A DNA stretch of 64,000 nucleotides from CAZDDI01 sp964504195. Lineage in GTDB: Bacteria > Chloroflexota > Anaerolineae > B4-G1 > SLSP01. Positions within the stretch are counted from its first letter, which is position 1; the number at the start of each line of letters is the position of its first letter. The translations under genes were made by a program, and so were the position numbers. The stretch spans positions 1 to 64,000 of the forward strand of contig CAZDDI010000007.1 in assembly GCA_964504195.1 (NCBI GenBank), read 5' to 3'. The notes under the pieces were generated by a model, which was not told where the DNA came from, did no database searches, and saw nothing but the letters and a program-made list of their open reading frames with translations. Positions 26,471 to 35,010 of the stretch are shown one piece after another.

Positions 26471-26899
26471 TCAGTGCCCCAGCAGCCGCACGTTCTCCGA
26501 GCGGTGATGATACAACAGGTGGTAGTGTTTGAATTGCTGCAACAGGGTGCGCGCGCGGTTGACCAAGGGGGCCAAGTGGGGTTGTTTTACCTTCCAACGT
26601 CCGGCGACCTGATTCAGCACCAGCTGGCTGTCCCCGCGCACTTCCACTATAAAACTGTTCGCGGAGAGACCGGCGTGCTCGATGCGTGCCAGCAGGTCTT
26701 GCAATCCAGCAATCAGCGCGTTGTATTCGGCCTCATTGTTGGTACCGATGCCAAAATCCACACGCTGCAATGCTTCGCGCCCATCACGGGTGCGGATGAG
26801 GTACGAGCCGTAGGCCGGGCCAGGATTGCCCTTACTGCCACCGTCGAAGATTAGCGTGTAATCAGGAGCCGGGGCATTGCTCGCGTTGGAGCTGGTCAT
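26471..26899 (-). CDS. RNase HI-like protein with atypical C-terminus
   Basis: A 142-residue RNase H-fold protein of the short bacterial RNase HI-like group (RnhA/YpdQ type), which would cut RNA in RNA:DNA hybrids. D19 in FDGGSKGNPG, the glutamate in NNEAEYNAL and the aspartate in RGDSQLVL are present. The C-terminus ends at SENVRLLGH, where family members normally continue with an alanine-aspartate pair holding the fourth carboxylate. Either this aspartate is lost or the end has been altered. It overlaps the MBL hydrolase gene by 38 bases and is followed by xerC. Confidence 0.75.
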   Translation of the reverse strand: MTSSNASNAPAPDYTLIFDGGSKGNPGPAYGSYLIRTRDGREALQRVDFGIGTNNEAEYNALIAGLQDLLARIEHAGLSANSFIVEVRGDSQLVLNQVAGRWKVKQPHLAPLVNRARTLLQQFKHYHLLYHHRSENVRLLGH

Positions 26900-27710
26900 A
26901 GATACTCAACATATTTGCCGCGTGGAGTTGGTGGCTGGCAATCCCTAATGGGACACGCTCCAAGCCACAGGCTTCCAGAGGTACATCCCAGAGCGATTTG
27001 CGGGGTTTGCCTTGCTGGAATGCTTCGTTGGCTTTGCCCGCTACGCATTCTAGATAACGGATATAGGTATTCATCACCTCTTGCACTTCGCCGCGTAGAA
27101 TTACCTCGCCATGTCCCTGTACGACTGTTTCTGGTTCTAGCGACTTAATCTTGTTTAACGTAGTAATAGCCTGTTGGTAATCGCCATCTGCGATGATAGG
27201 AATAGCCATGACCGCATCGCCAGCAAACAAGATGCGTTCTTCTTCGTAAAAAGCTCCGATATTATCAGCGGTATGGCCGGGTAAGTGCATCAAGCGGAAG
27301 GTCTTGTTGCCACTAATAAGCGTCAGCTCACCTGTATCGAATGTGATTTGCGGTGAGCGTAATGTTACTTCGTTGAAGAGCGGGTCGTTGTTGCGCGCTT
27401 CGGCGAGTGAGATTTCACCCACCTCGTTGAGCTTCTGCATACATAGCGTGTGTGCAATCAAATCCACGCCCGGCGGAAAAGCAAATAGCCCGTAGGCGTG
27501 ATCCATGTGGTAATGCGTAAGAATCAGCGAGCGGAAACGTCCGCCGCTCCGCCCAGCGAGGAATTGCGCGATTTGCATTGCCTCATCGGGAAAGGGTAGT
27601 GCGTCAATGACCACGGTTCCCTCAGTTGTCAGAATTGCCACCGAGTTGACCAGTGCATAGCGGTCGCTAGTAAACAGATAGATGTCTTCAGTTACACGTT
27701 CCCAAAACAT
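26862..27710 (-). CDS. MBL-fold metallo-hydrolase
   Basis: A 282-residue protein of the metallo-beta-lactamase superfamily. The zinc motif HYHMDH is clear, followed by LPGHTADN and FAGDAVM, and a late GHGEVI. The arrangement is like that of general MBL hydrolases (glyoxalase-II or quorum-quenching related); the substrate cannot be told. The ATG at 27710 follows AGGAAG. It heads an operon with the RNase H-like gene and xerC. Confidence 0.85.
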   Translation of the reverse strand: MFWERVTEDIYLFTSDRYALVNSVAILTTEGTVVIDALPFPDEAMQIAQFLAGRSGGRFRSLILTHYHMDHAYGLFAFPPGVDLIAHTLCMQKLNEVGEISLAEARNNDPLFNEVTLRSPQITFDTGELTLISGNKTFRLMHLPGHTADNIGAFYEEERILFAGDAVMAIPIIADGDYQQAITTLNKIKSLEPETVVQGHGEVILRGEVQEVMNTYIRYLECVAGKANEAFQQGKPRKSLWDVPLEACGLERVPLGIASHQLHAANMLSIYDQLQREQCPGS

Positions 27711-27832
27711 ATCCACTTCCTAAAAGAATTGGCGACGTGTGCCTTTTACACGGCACAAGGTTTTATGTTTAGAGCATAACATAGCCCCACGAGAAAGTCA
27801 AGGAGACTTTACATAATGAGCGTTAGGGGAAC

Positions 27833-27860
27833 AAAAAAAAACCGCTCCCGAAGGAGCGGT
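27833..27860 (-). terminator. Rho-independent terminator of the probable 6S RNA
   Basis: Read leftward: stem ACCGCTCC / GGAGCGGT with a four-base loop, then a run of eight T (27833-27840). Confidence 0.88.
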
Positions 27861-28042
27861 TTGATGAGTCATGCCCGCCGTGCCGTGCGCCGATGGTTTT
27901 GACCCTGCTTACGCAGGTGGGAACCTGCCTGCTGTTTCCGCCTTGCTCGAAAGCTACCGCATCATCAGCAACGGACTACGGCTCCCATTTGTCAAGGTGT
28001 TGGCTCAAAACCCCGCGACGGCGTCACGTACACGGCAGGAGC
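27833..28042 (-). ncRNA. ssrS: Probable 6S RNA
   Basis: A structured RNA of about 200 nt with its own promoter and terminator. The two ends pair over a long, bulged stem: 5' side CCTGCCGTG, ACGCCG and GGTTTTGA pair with TCAAAACC, CGGCG and CACGGCGGG on the 3' side. Inside the 3' half lies CCCACCTGCGTAAGCAGGGT, which resembles the CACCT..AGGGT hairpin found on the 3' side of the 6S central bubble. 6S RNA mimics an open promoter and sequesters RNA polymerase. The rod shape, length, strong promoter and this motif support 6S, but no covariance search was possible. The Rho-independent terminator is the stem ACCGCTCC / GGAGCGGT. Confidence 0.68.
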
Positions 28043-28048
28043 AACGGT

Positions 28049-28076
28049 ATAATAACACATTTTCGCAAGAATGCAA
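28049..28076 (-). promoter_or_regulatory. Promoter of the probable 6S RNA
   Basis: Read leftward: TTGCAT at 28076-28071 and TATTAT at 28054-28049, spaced by 16 bp. The expected start is near 28042. The promoter lies right after the stop of the DUF59 gene. Confidence 0.65.
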
Positions 28077-28092
28077 CGATACGCCTTAAACC

Positions 28093-28386
28093 TTAAATGC
28101 CCAGGGCATCGCGCGCTTCTTGCTCCATCAAATCCGGCTTCCATTGCTCTTTGCCGAACACTACTTCGACGGGTTTCTCGCTAACCTCACTGGCGCGCTC
28201 GTGAACCTGCTGCATCATAAATGAGGCCATCGGGCACATCGGTGAGGTGAGAATCATGGTGATTTGCACGCCAGTCTCGGTCTCTTCGATGGCGCGGATC
28301 AGGCCTAGTGCTACCACATCTAACCCAATCTCAAAATCAATGACATCACGCAACGCGGTCTGGATTTTTTCGACATTACTCTGCAT
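28093..28386 (-). CDS. DUF59/MIP18 family Fe-S assembly protein
   Basis: A 97-residue protein of the MIP18/SufT-like DUF59 family, which helps insert or transfer iron-sulfur clusters. The core DVVALGLIRAIEETETG, MILTSPMCPMASFM (with the conserved cysteine) and VEVVFGKEQWKPDLM are typical. AAGGAG precedes the ATG at 28386 by seven bases. A longer frame to 28422 lacks support. Its neighbour downstream on the same strand is the 6S RNA, with separate promoter. Confidence 0.85.
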   Translation of the reverse strand: MQSNVEKIQTALRDVIDFEIGLDVVALGLIRAIEETETGVQITMILTSPMCPMASFMMQQVHERASEVSEKPVEVVFGKEQWKPDLMEQEARDALGI

Positions 28387-28426
28387 GGCACGCTCCTTAT
28401 TAGAATTTGCGTAACTACACAACCAT

Positions 28427-28508
28427 TGTCATCGTGAGCCGCATCTGCGCGGCGCAGCGCCCTTAACTGCGAACGCGATTGCTGCATCGCAGACGGCGTA
28501 CAATGACA
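28427..28508. repeat. TGTCATTGCGAGC-type inverted repeat, partial copy
   Basis: TTGTCATCGTGAGCC at the left and TACAATGACA at the right bound GC-rich inner arms with GCGATTGCTGCATCGC. The element is a diverged relative of the copy at 63463-63540. The rest of this gene-free stretch (28509-28742) shows nothing clear. Confidence 0.65.
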
Positions 28509-28742
28509 GCCCAAGTGTGACTTGAATAGGTACGACAGGCTTTTGGTGAACAAGTAACAACTTAAGCCATTATAGCACAAAATACCATGGGAGCAATAAG
28601 TTATATCGTTCTCTTCTAAAACCCGGCAGGGGTGCAAGCCCGGCTTTGCATAAAATCAAAATCATGCGAAGATAGGGAAACTTTGAAACGTGAAGCGTGA
28701 TTTTCTGATCGTGTTTTACGAGATTACAATTCAGGAGCGATT

Positions 28743-29531
28743 ATGTCCCTAAACTGGATGGATGTTACGCCGCTTTCGTTCAACACGCTGCTCTTGTTGG
28801 AGCGGGTGCAACTTAGTTGGTTTCCAATCTGGGGTTTTCCCCAAGACGATTTCGCCCTGACACTCAAAGCATACCCCACAGTGGCCTGGTTCTTACGCCA
28901 TAAATGCCCCGAAATCGCGCCCTGGGTAGATGCGGTATTGTCTCATGAAACGCCGCGGGTGGATGCCGAGGCTTTACGGCGGGCGGAAATCACTATATTG
29001 CGTTCACTCGAAGACTTACTGGTGTACGCGGTAGACCCGGCTCGCTATGATGCCCAACCCTTTCTAGGCTGGGATGATCGCGAGATCACCGACCTGGTAG
29101 ACTTTGCCGGCAAGACTGTGCTCGACATTGGCGCGGGAACGGGACGGCTGGCCTTTGTTGCTGCCGCCATGGGCGCGGCAACCGTGTTTGCCGTCGAACC
29201 GGTGGAGAATCTACGCCGCTACATGAAAGGCAAGGCTCACGCGCAAGGCTTCCGCAACTTTTACACGGTGGATGGTGTCATCACCGACGTTCCTTTCCCC
29301 GATGGGTTTGCGGACGTGGTATTATGTGGACACGTTTTCGGCGACGAACCGGACGCGGAGCTGCCAGAGCTGCTGCGTGTGACCCGCTCCGGTGGATCGC
29401 TCATTTTCTGCCCGGCCAGCACTCTGGCAGAGACGGAGCGCCACGCTTTTCTCACCGCACAGGGCTTCAACTGGGCTGCTTTCGAGGAGCCTGGTATGGG
29501 CCAGGTGCGCAAGTACTGGAAGACACGATGA
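28743..29531 (+). CDS. Class I SAM-dependent methyltransferase
   Basis: A 262-residue protein. The first 115 residues are an unassigned helical part. The SAM-binding motif VLDIGAGTGRLAFVAA is at about 122-137, followed by VFAVEPVENLRRY and the post-motif VLCGHVFGDEP. The class is that of small-molecule or protein methyltransferases of the UbiE/SAM_11 type, with no substrate predicted. AGGAG precedes the ATG at 28743. Its stop overlaps the ruvB start (ATGA), so it is translationally coupled to a DNA repair gene, which may be chance operon structure. Confidence 0.8.
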   Translation: MSLNWMDVTPLSFNTLLLLERVQLSWFPIWGFPQDDFALTLKAYPTVAWFLRHKCPEIAPWVDAVLSHETPRVDAEALRRAEITILRSLEDLLVYAVDPARYDAQPFLGWDDREITDLVDFAGKTVLDIGAGTGRLAFVAAAMGAATVFAVEPVENLRRYMKGKAHAQGFRNFYTVDGVITDVPFPDGFADVVLCGHVFGDEPDAELPELLRVTRSGGSLIFCPASTLAETERHAFLTAQGFNWAAFEEPGMGQVRKYWKTR

Positions 29532-30550
29532 GCCAGAACCCCAATCTTTCACCAGAAGCTGAACCCGAAGAAGTAGTCCTCGACCGCGCCTTGCGCCCGC
29601 AACGCTTGGATGATCTAATCGGTCAGGAGCGGGTGCGCGAGAATTTACGCATCCTCATCGAAGCCGCTAAGGGACGCCACGAGCCACTGGAGCACACGCT
29701 GTTCTACGGCCCGCCGGGATTGGGCAAGACCACGCTGGCGCACATCTGCGCCAATGAAATCGGCGCGCCCATCCGCATCACTGCTGGCCCGGCCATCGAA
29801 CGCGCTGGTGATCTGGCCGCCATCCTCAGCAACCTCCACGAGAAAGAGGTGCTCTTCATTGATGAAATCCACCGGTTGGGAAAAGTCGTCGAAGAAATCC
29901 TGTATCCGGCGATGGAAGATTTCGCGCTCGATCTGATCATCGGGCAAGGGCCGGGCGCGCGCACCGTGCGGTTGAGCCTGCCGCGCTTTACTGTCATCGG
30001 CGCGACGACACGGTTGGCACTGCTCAGTGCGCCGCTGCGCACACGTTTCGGGGCAGTGTACCGGCTGGATTTCTACGAGCAGGCGGCGCTGGCGGAGATT
30101 GTCGAACGGGCTGCGCGCTCGCTCAAAGTGCAGATGGCCCCGGAAGGCCGCGACGAGATCGCGCGCCGGGGGCGTGGCACGCCGCGCGTAGCGTTGCGCT
30201 TGCTGCGTCGTGTGCGCGATTATGCCCAGGTACGCGGGGATGGCGTCATCACCGCGCAGACCGCGGCTGAGGCGCTCGCGCTGTTGGAGATTGATGGGCG
30301 CGGGCTGGACGACCTCGACCGGCGCGTGTTGCGCGCTATCATCGAGAAGTTCGCCGGCGGGCCGGTGGGACTGGAGACCATTGCTGCCTCCATCGGCGAG
30401 GCGCCCGATACGATTATGGATGTGGTGGAGCCGTATCTGTTGCAGCTCGGTTTCCTCGATCGGACTCCCCGTGGGCGCGCGGCTACCCGGCTGGCTTATG
30501 AGCATCTGGAGATTCCTTACGAAAGAGCAGAGCAAGCGACGCTGTTCTAA
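29528..30550 (+). CDS. ruvB: Holliday junction branch migration helicase subunit RuvB
   Basis: RuvB is the AAA+ motor that, with RuvA, drives Holliday junction branch migration in recombination. The 340-residue protein has Walker A GPPGLGKTTLAHI, Walker B LFIDEIHRLGK, sensor 1 VIGATTRLALLSAPLRTRFG with arginine finger, and the C-terminal winged helix ending in RTPRGRAATRLAYEHL. A longer frame reaches back into the methyltransferase gene but only the ATG at 29528 gives a RuvB-like N-terminus. RuvA and RuvC are not in the window. Confidence 0.96.
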   Translation: MSQNPNLSPEAEPEEVVLDRALRPQRLDDLIGQERVRENLRILIEAAKGRHEPLEHTLFYGPPGLGKTTLAHICANEIGAPIRITAGPAIERAGDLAAILSNLHEKEVLFIDEIHRLGKVVEEILYPAMEDFALDLIIGQGPGARTVRLSLPRFTVIGATTRLALLSAPLRTRFGAVYRLDFYEQAALAEIVERAARSLKVQMAPEGRDEIARRGRGTPRVALRLLRRVRDYAQVRGDGVITAQTAAEALALLEIDGRGLDDLDRRVLRAIIEKFAGGPVGLETIAASIGEAPDTIMDVVEPYLLQLGFLDRTPRGRAATRLAYEHLEIPYERAEQATLF

Positions 30551-30646
30551 CAAAGCCTGCAATGTCCCCCCGAAGGAGACACTTTACCCAACCTCGTTGT
30601 CTGAGCTTGTCGAAGGCCGCCGGGCTGAGTATATCTCGAAGAATGG

Positions 30647-30682
30647 CTGGCTTGCGGTTGGTTTCTGCAAGCCAGTTTTTTT
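30647..30682 (+). terminator. Rho-independent terminator after ruvB
   Basis: Stem CTGGCTTGC / GCAAGCCAG with an 11-base loop, followed by seven T. About 95 bases after the ruvB stop. Confidence 0.85.
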
Positions 30683-30756
30683 ATACAATCCCTGGTATTT
30701 TATCGCTTTTTTACAGGAATTTCCAAGTAGCATTGCCACACCCACGCTGACGAAAA

Positions 30757-30871
30757 TGTGTAACTACTCAGGTGGGACGCACTTTTGCGCCTGAAATGGC
30801 GGCGGGAAGCACAAAACTCACGGTCTTGCCTGTAAAACAAGTGCGTCCCACCTCTTGGCTAAGTAGTTACG
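30757..30871. repeat. Long inverted repeat (GTAACTACT...AGTAGTTAC)
   Basis: Left arm: GTAACTACTC and GGTGGGACGCACTTTTG. Right arm: CAAGTGCGTCCCACC and AAGTAGTTAC. The arms match over almost 28 bases around a loop of about 50 bases. No protein frame. It resembles a MITE or miniature palindrome rather than a terminator. It lies directly before the SD-bearing repeats. Confidence 0.8.
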
Positions 30872-31103
30872 AAAATGTAACGCGCACTGTCAGTTCGCAA
30901 CCCCGCGAAGCGGACGCTTCGCGCTACGCTGGTTTTGATTTGCCATTCGCCATTTCCGAAGGAGTTCCTCATTAACCGATGGTTCACCGGCGATTGGATG
31001 AAAATTCGGGGAACTGACGTTCCCCTCGGAGCCAGAGTGCTCAGAGCGGATCGTCAGATCCGCGATGGGTTAAGTTTTGAGATTCGCCATTTCCAGAGGA
31101 GGC
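30867..31103 (+). repeat. SD-bearing palindromic repeat, two tandem variants upstream of the MFS gene
   Basis: First variant (30867-30966): GTAACGCGCACTGTCAG, CGCAACCCCGCGAAGCG, a GCGAAGCGGACGCTTCGC hairpin, GGTTTTGATTTGCCATTCGCC and TTTCCGAAGGAG. Second variant (30974-31103): ACCGGCGATTGGATGAAA, other GC-rich hairpins (GGGAACTGACGTTCCC; GCGGATCGTCAGATCCGC), then ATTCGCCATTTCCAGAGGAGG. The latter supplies the ribosome binding site of the MFS gene. The first variant's GAAGGAG points at no gene. Confidence 0.8.
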
Positions 31104-31105
31104 CC

Positions 31106-32569
31106 ATGTTGCAAACTCACGTTGTGAAGTGGCACGAGTACATCACTATCAACAGTTACTATCTGGCGCTCACGATGATCTCGCAAACTTTGGTCCCGTT
31201 GGTTTTGCCGCTCCTCGTGCAACAGTTCGTGGGTGAGACTTCCAAGGCCACGTACATCGGCACGCTACGTCTGTGGGGACTGATGGCGGCCTTATTGTCA
31301 CAAGCACTGTGGGGGATGCTCTCTGACCGCGCTACGTTAGGGTGGGGACGTCGTCGCCCCTTCATCTTCGGTGGGGCGGCGGGCAGCATTGCTTTCATCC
31401 TCGCCATTGGCTTGACGGCGGGGCTATCCGGGATGTCCGGTTTCTGGGCGCTTTTCGTTGGCTATTTGCTGTTACAAGTATGTAATAACGCCGCGCACAG
31501 TGCCGTGCAAGGTTTTATCCCTGACCTTATTCCCCTAGAAAAACAAGGCCTCGCGTCCGGCATCAAGACATTACTAGAGGTGCCCATCCCGATGATTTTG
31601 GTCGCAGTTTTGATTGCTGCACCTATCGGGGATCAGCAGTTATGGATTGGGCTAGGCATCTTGAGTGTATTTGTCCTCTTGAGCCTGGGATTGGCCTTGC
31701 TCACCCGCGAAATTCCGCTCCCCAAGAAACCTGTGCCCTTCAATTGGCGGCCATTGTTGCGCTTGTTGTTGATGACAACGGCCTTCACGCTGATTATTTT
31801 GAGTATGGGGGCCGGGGTGACGCTTCTGGGCGATCTGTTGTCCGGGGTGGCAGCTGTGCGCGTTTTGATACTTGCCATGGGCAGTTTTGGTCTTTTCGCG
31901 ATGGTGCTTGCTGTAGCGTTGGGCGTTTGGCTTAGCGTGCGTATCGGCATTGGCGCAGCGCAGCTGGCGCATCATCGTGCTTTTGCCTGGTGGGTGATGA
32001 ACCGCCTGGCGTTTCTCGTTCCGGCTTTCAGTATTTCTGGGTTTGCACTATACTTCTTGCAAGGGCGCTTTGGTTTAGTTGACGAAGCCGCCGCTGAACC
32101 GGTGGCGCAGATGATGATGTTTGTGGGAGTGTTTGTGTTGCTGGCGGCGTTGCCAAGCGGGTGGCTTAGTGACAGGTTTGGGTGTAAGTGCATAATAGCT
32201 CTGAGTGCTGTAATTGCTGCCACGGGGGCGTTGTTGCTGTTGCTGGCCTCCAATCTTACGTTGGTTTACGCAGCGGCTTGTTTGATCGGGATAGCAATGG
32301 GGTTCTTCTATTCGGCTAACTGGGCGCTGGGCGTGGGGCTGGTGCCGCAGGCCGAGGCGGGGCGTTTTTTGGGAATTTCCAACCTGGCTGGGGCAGGCGC
32401 GGGGGCAGTGGGGGCATACATCGGCGGCCCGATAGCCGATTTTTTTACCGCTAACGTTCCAGAAACGCCGGGTTTGGGGTACGTGGTGGTCTTTACGATC
32501 TATGCGCTGCTGTTTTTACTGTCGCTTGTGCCTCTGGCGCGGATTGTGGATCAAAAGCATAGGCCGTGA
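31106..32569 (+). CDS. MFS transporter
   Basis: A 487-residue permease of the major facilitator superfamily with about 12 hydrophobic helices. The loop after helix 2-3 has DRATLGWGRRRPFIFGG, the MFS motif A-like signature that is well conserved in the sucrose/SLC45 branch, and a second copy, SDRFGCKCI, after the central loop. PDLIPLEKQGLASGIKTLLE is typical of that branch as well. Substrate is unknown; sugar:proton symport is a reasonable guess. The ATG at 31106 follows AGAGGAGG; an earlier in-frame start would only add translated repeat. The 3' end overlaps the opposing MBL gene by 77 bases. Confidence 0.82.
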   Translation: MLQTHVVKWHEYITINSYYLALTMISQTLVPLVLPLLVQQFVGETSKATYIGTLRLWGLMAALLSQALWGMLSDRATLGWGRRRPFIFGGAAGSIAFILAIGLTAGLSGMSGFWALFVGYLLLQVCNNAAHSAVQGFIPDLIPLEKQGLASGIKTLLEVPIPMILVAVLIAAPIGDQQLWIGLGILSVFVLLSLGLALLTREIPLPKKPVPFNWRPLLRLLLMTTAFTLIILSMGAGVTLLGDLLSGVAAVRVLILAMGSFGLFAMVLAVALGVWLSVRIGIGAAQLAHHRAFAWWVMNRLAFLVPAFSISGFALYFLQGRFGLVDEAAAEPVAQMMMFVGVFVLLAALPSGWLSDRFGCKCIIALSAVIAATGALLLLLASNLTLVYAAACLIGIAMGFFYSANWALGVGLVPQAEAGRFLGISNLAGAGAGAVGAYIGGPIADFFTANVPETPGLGYVVVFTIYALLFLLSLVPLARIVDQKHRP

Positions 32570-33353
32570 AGCGTTGCGGGATGAACACCTGTGCTTCCGG
32601 CGCGAGCTGCGCCAGCTGCGCTGTGAAGTGCGCTAGCTGGATACGCTGCACAGGCGGCCAACCCCAGCGCGGTGCGGCAAACGAAGGCCGTGGCGGCGCG
32701 GTCAACGGGCGCAGGAAATCGTCCCAGTGAATGGGAACAATCCAGCGCGGGCGCACCGCCGCAAGCAGCGGTGCCAAGCGCACGGAATCGCCGTAGGGTA
32801 AGATGAACAACACATCCGCAGCGGGGGCTGGGCCGGGCAATACCCCGTTCCAGTAAAGCCAGCGCACGCCTGAGGCTTCGATCAAAAAACTGAAACTGAT
32901 ATCCATTTTGTAGTGCCAGGGATACCGGGGCGGGCGCACCGGTTCTTTGAGGCGACCTTGGAGCGGAATTCGCCCTAAAACGGTCATGTGTTCGGCTGGC
33001 AGCACAGTCACATGGAATGGGTCGAGCTCCAGCTGCTCACCGCCAGCGATATGGTGAATATGCTCTATGGGGACGCCCGCGGCCTGTAACAAACGGGCTG
33101 TGTTGCGCGAGCCGTAAACATCTCCGCCGGTTTGTGCACTGAGCGCGGGAACATCAAAGAGGTGATCCCAGTGCGCGTGTGTGATCAGGATAAAGTTCGC
33201 CTGGGGGATATGCTGGGCTAGCAATGCTGCATCAGACTGCTGTGGCCGCCACAGGCGGTGTAGTGGAAACCGGGAGATGAAGGGGTCAAGAAGCAACACG
33301 CGCCCGGCGTAGGTCAGTTCGATCCCGGCGACGCTCAACCAGCGGAATTGCAT
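32493..33353 (-). CDS. MBL-fold metallo-hydrolase (UlaG-like)
   Basis: A 286-residue protein with the metal motif THAHWDHLFD near residue 65. LILDPFISR-type early strand (LLLDPFISRFPLHRLW), TVLPAEHMTVLG and IVPIHWDDFLRP follow, giving a UlaG/L-ascorbate-6-P lactonase-like MBL protein. The substrate cannot be told. It starts five bases after the adenosine deaminase stop on the same strand, so the two are cotranscribed. Its last 77 bases overlap the converging MFS gene. Confidence 0.8.
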   Translation of the reverse strand: MQFRWLSVAGIELTYAGRVLLLDPFISRFPLHRLWRPQQSDAALLAQHIPQANFILITHAHWDHLFDVPALSAQTGGDVYGSRNTARLLQAAGVPIEHIHHIAGGEQLELDPFHVTVLPAEHMTVLGRIPLQGRLKEPVRPPRYPWHYKMDISFSFLIEASGVRWLYWNGVLPGPAPAADVLFILPYGDSVRLAPLLAAVRPRWIVPIHWDDFLRPLTAPPRPSFAAPRWGWPPVQRIQLAHFTAQLAQLAPEAQVFIPQRFTAYAFDPQSAPEAQATVKTAAHRS

Positions 33354-33357
33354 GGCC

Positions 33358-34428
33358 TCACCCGGCGGTATCAAAAGCGGTACTGCCAGGGAAGGCGGTC
33401 AGCTCTTGCCGGAAACGCTCGCGGAGTTGTGAACGTTCTGTTTCCGGGATGAAAGCGGCTTCGATGCCATTACGCAACACCGCGAAGAGTTGCTCACGCT
33501 TCAGGCCAATTTTCTCGACCGCGACGATGTATTCATCGGTCAGTGTGGTGGCGCTGATGCTGGGGTCATCGGTGTTGATGGTGACGCGCAAGCGCAGGTT
33601 GAGCAGGTCTATCAACGGATGCACGGAGACGCCCGGTACAACGCCCGTTTGCAAGTTGCTGGTGGGGCACACTTCCAGGGAAATGTTGCGGCGGTAGAGA
33701 GCATCAATGATGATGGAATCCTCCACCGCACGGATGCCATGGCCGATGCGCATGGCGTGTAAGTCGTTGATGGCGGCGTAGATACTCGTTGCTCCGGCGG
33801 CTTCACCGGCATGGACGGTAATTCCCAATCCGGCTTCATAAGCGCGGGTGAAAGGAGCCGCGAAGCGCTCGGCGGGGTAGTTGGCTTCATCGCCGGCGAG
33901 ATCAATACCGCGCACTAGCGGGCCATAGTTGGCAATGGCAATATCCACGATGGCCTCGGCGATTTCAAGCGGCTCTTCGCGCCCGATTTGTAGAATCAAG
34001 CAAGTGCGAATCTCCAGTTCGGTTTGGGCTTGTGCGGTTGCTTCAATGACCCACGTAGTAACTTCATCAAGAGCGAAGTTTTGCACCCGCGAGAGTGCCA
34101 CCGGGTTGAAACGCAACTCCAGGTAGCGAATGTTGTCTTGAGCTGCGTCGGCGATGGCTTCATGTACAATGCGCTGAACGGCTTGCTTGGAGGTGTAGAA
34201 GTGACGCAATAGTTTGAATTTACCAAGAAAGGTGTGGAAATCGGGGGTGTCGTTGGTCATCTGCACATAGGGGCGCAGAGTCTCCAAGTCATAGCTGGGT
34301 AACTCGATACCGTGTTCCTGGGCAATATCTCCCAATGTGCTCAAGCGTAGCGAGCCTTCAAGATGGCGATGTAGGTCAATTTTAGGAATGCGGTAGGCCC
34401 AATCATGTAATTCGCTGATAGTGTCCAT
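33358..34428 (-). CDS. add: Adenosine deaminase
   Basis: A 356-residue amidohydrolase that converts adenosine to inosine in purine salvage. Zinc ligands and catalytic residues are visible: HRHLEG (KIDLHRHLEGSLRL), HAGEAAGA, MRIGHGIRA, and NTDDPSIS. The length is that of bacterial Add. Adenine deaminase or aminodeoxyfutalosine deaminase share this fold and cannot be wholly excluded. An MBL hydrolase gene follows closely. Confidence 0.88.
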   Translation of the reverse strand: MDTISELHDWAYRIPKIDLHRHLEGSLRLSTLGDIAQEHGIELPSYDLETLRPYVQMTNDTPDFHTFLGKFKLLRHFYTSKQAVQRIVHEAIADAAQDNIRYLELRFNPVALSRVQNFALDEVTTWVIEATAQAQTELEIRTCLILQIGREEPLEIAEAIVDIAIANYGPLVRGIDLAGDEANYPAERFAAPFTRAYEAGLGITVHAGEAAGATSIYAAINDLHAMRIGHGIRAVEDSIIIDALYRRNISLEVCPTSNLQTGVVPGVSVHPLIDLLNLRLRVTINTDDPSISATTLTDEYIVAVEKIGLKREQLFAVLRNGIEAAFIPETERSQLRERFRQELTAFPGSTAFDTAG

Positions 34429-34624
34429 AATTTACTCTATATTTTAATTCGGTTCCATAAAACCGATAACTTTATCTAAAACTATAATCCCATGTTGCCA
34501 TAGCACTACACGCTATGCAATAACCAGTTCTGCGATTCGTTGAGCAAATTTTACTATTGCTGTTCGATTTTTTTATCGCACGCTATATTATACACTTGAA
34601 ATGCAGTTCTGACCAGCAGAAGGT

Positions 34625-34999
34625 TTAATCTTCGTAAGAACCGCGAATGATGTGAAAGATCGCTTTAACGCGAAACTGGCTATCCTCGCAGCTTTGGATA
34701 AAGTGCTTCAGGCGTTGTCGCTTTTCGGAAGTGGTAGTCAGTGAGTAGACAAGCTGCTCCCCCATACGGGTTTCTTCAAGCATTCCACGCTGTGCCAGCT
34801 CAGCCAGTTCCCGTTCCAGCACAGTATCCGGGCGTCCCGTAGCTTGCGCAATGTTCTCTAACGTATCTAGTGTGTGCGGATTTGCGTAAAAAAAGCGCAG
34901 TAAATCCCACTTGGCAAAAGAATCCACATAGTTCTGTAGGAACAATAACAGGTCAGGATCCATGTCCTGCACGATGCGGGTGGTCAGATCGCGTTCCAT
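34625..34999 (-). CDS. Winged-helix DNA-binding-like protein
   Basis: A 124-residue protein, no firm family. Residues 30-85 look like a winged helix: WDLLRFFYANPHTLDTLENI, ATGRPDTVLERELAELAQRG (recognition helix), then MLEETRMGEQLVYSLT (wing). The rest is helical and charged. It lies 11 bases after secA on the same strand, so it is probably cotranscribed with it. Function unknown. Confidence 0.65.
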   Translation of the reverse strand: MERDLTTRIVQDMDPDLLLFLQNYVDSFAKWDLLRFFYANPHTLDTLENIAQATGRPDTVLERELAELAQRGMLEETRMGEQLVYSLTTTSEKRQRLKHFIQSCEDSQFRVKAIFHIIRGSYED

Positions 35000-35010
35000 G
35001 CACGATAACC

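Noticed and set aside
27833..28042. SRP RNA or tmRNA at this place
   Set aside because: No GGAAGCAGC-type SRP loop and no tRNA-like ends; the rod shape and 3' hairpin fit 6S better.
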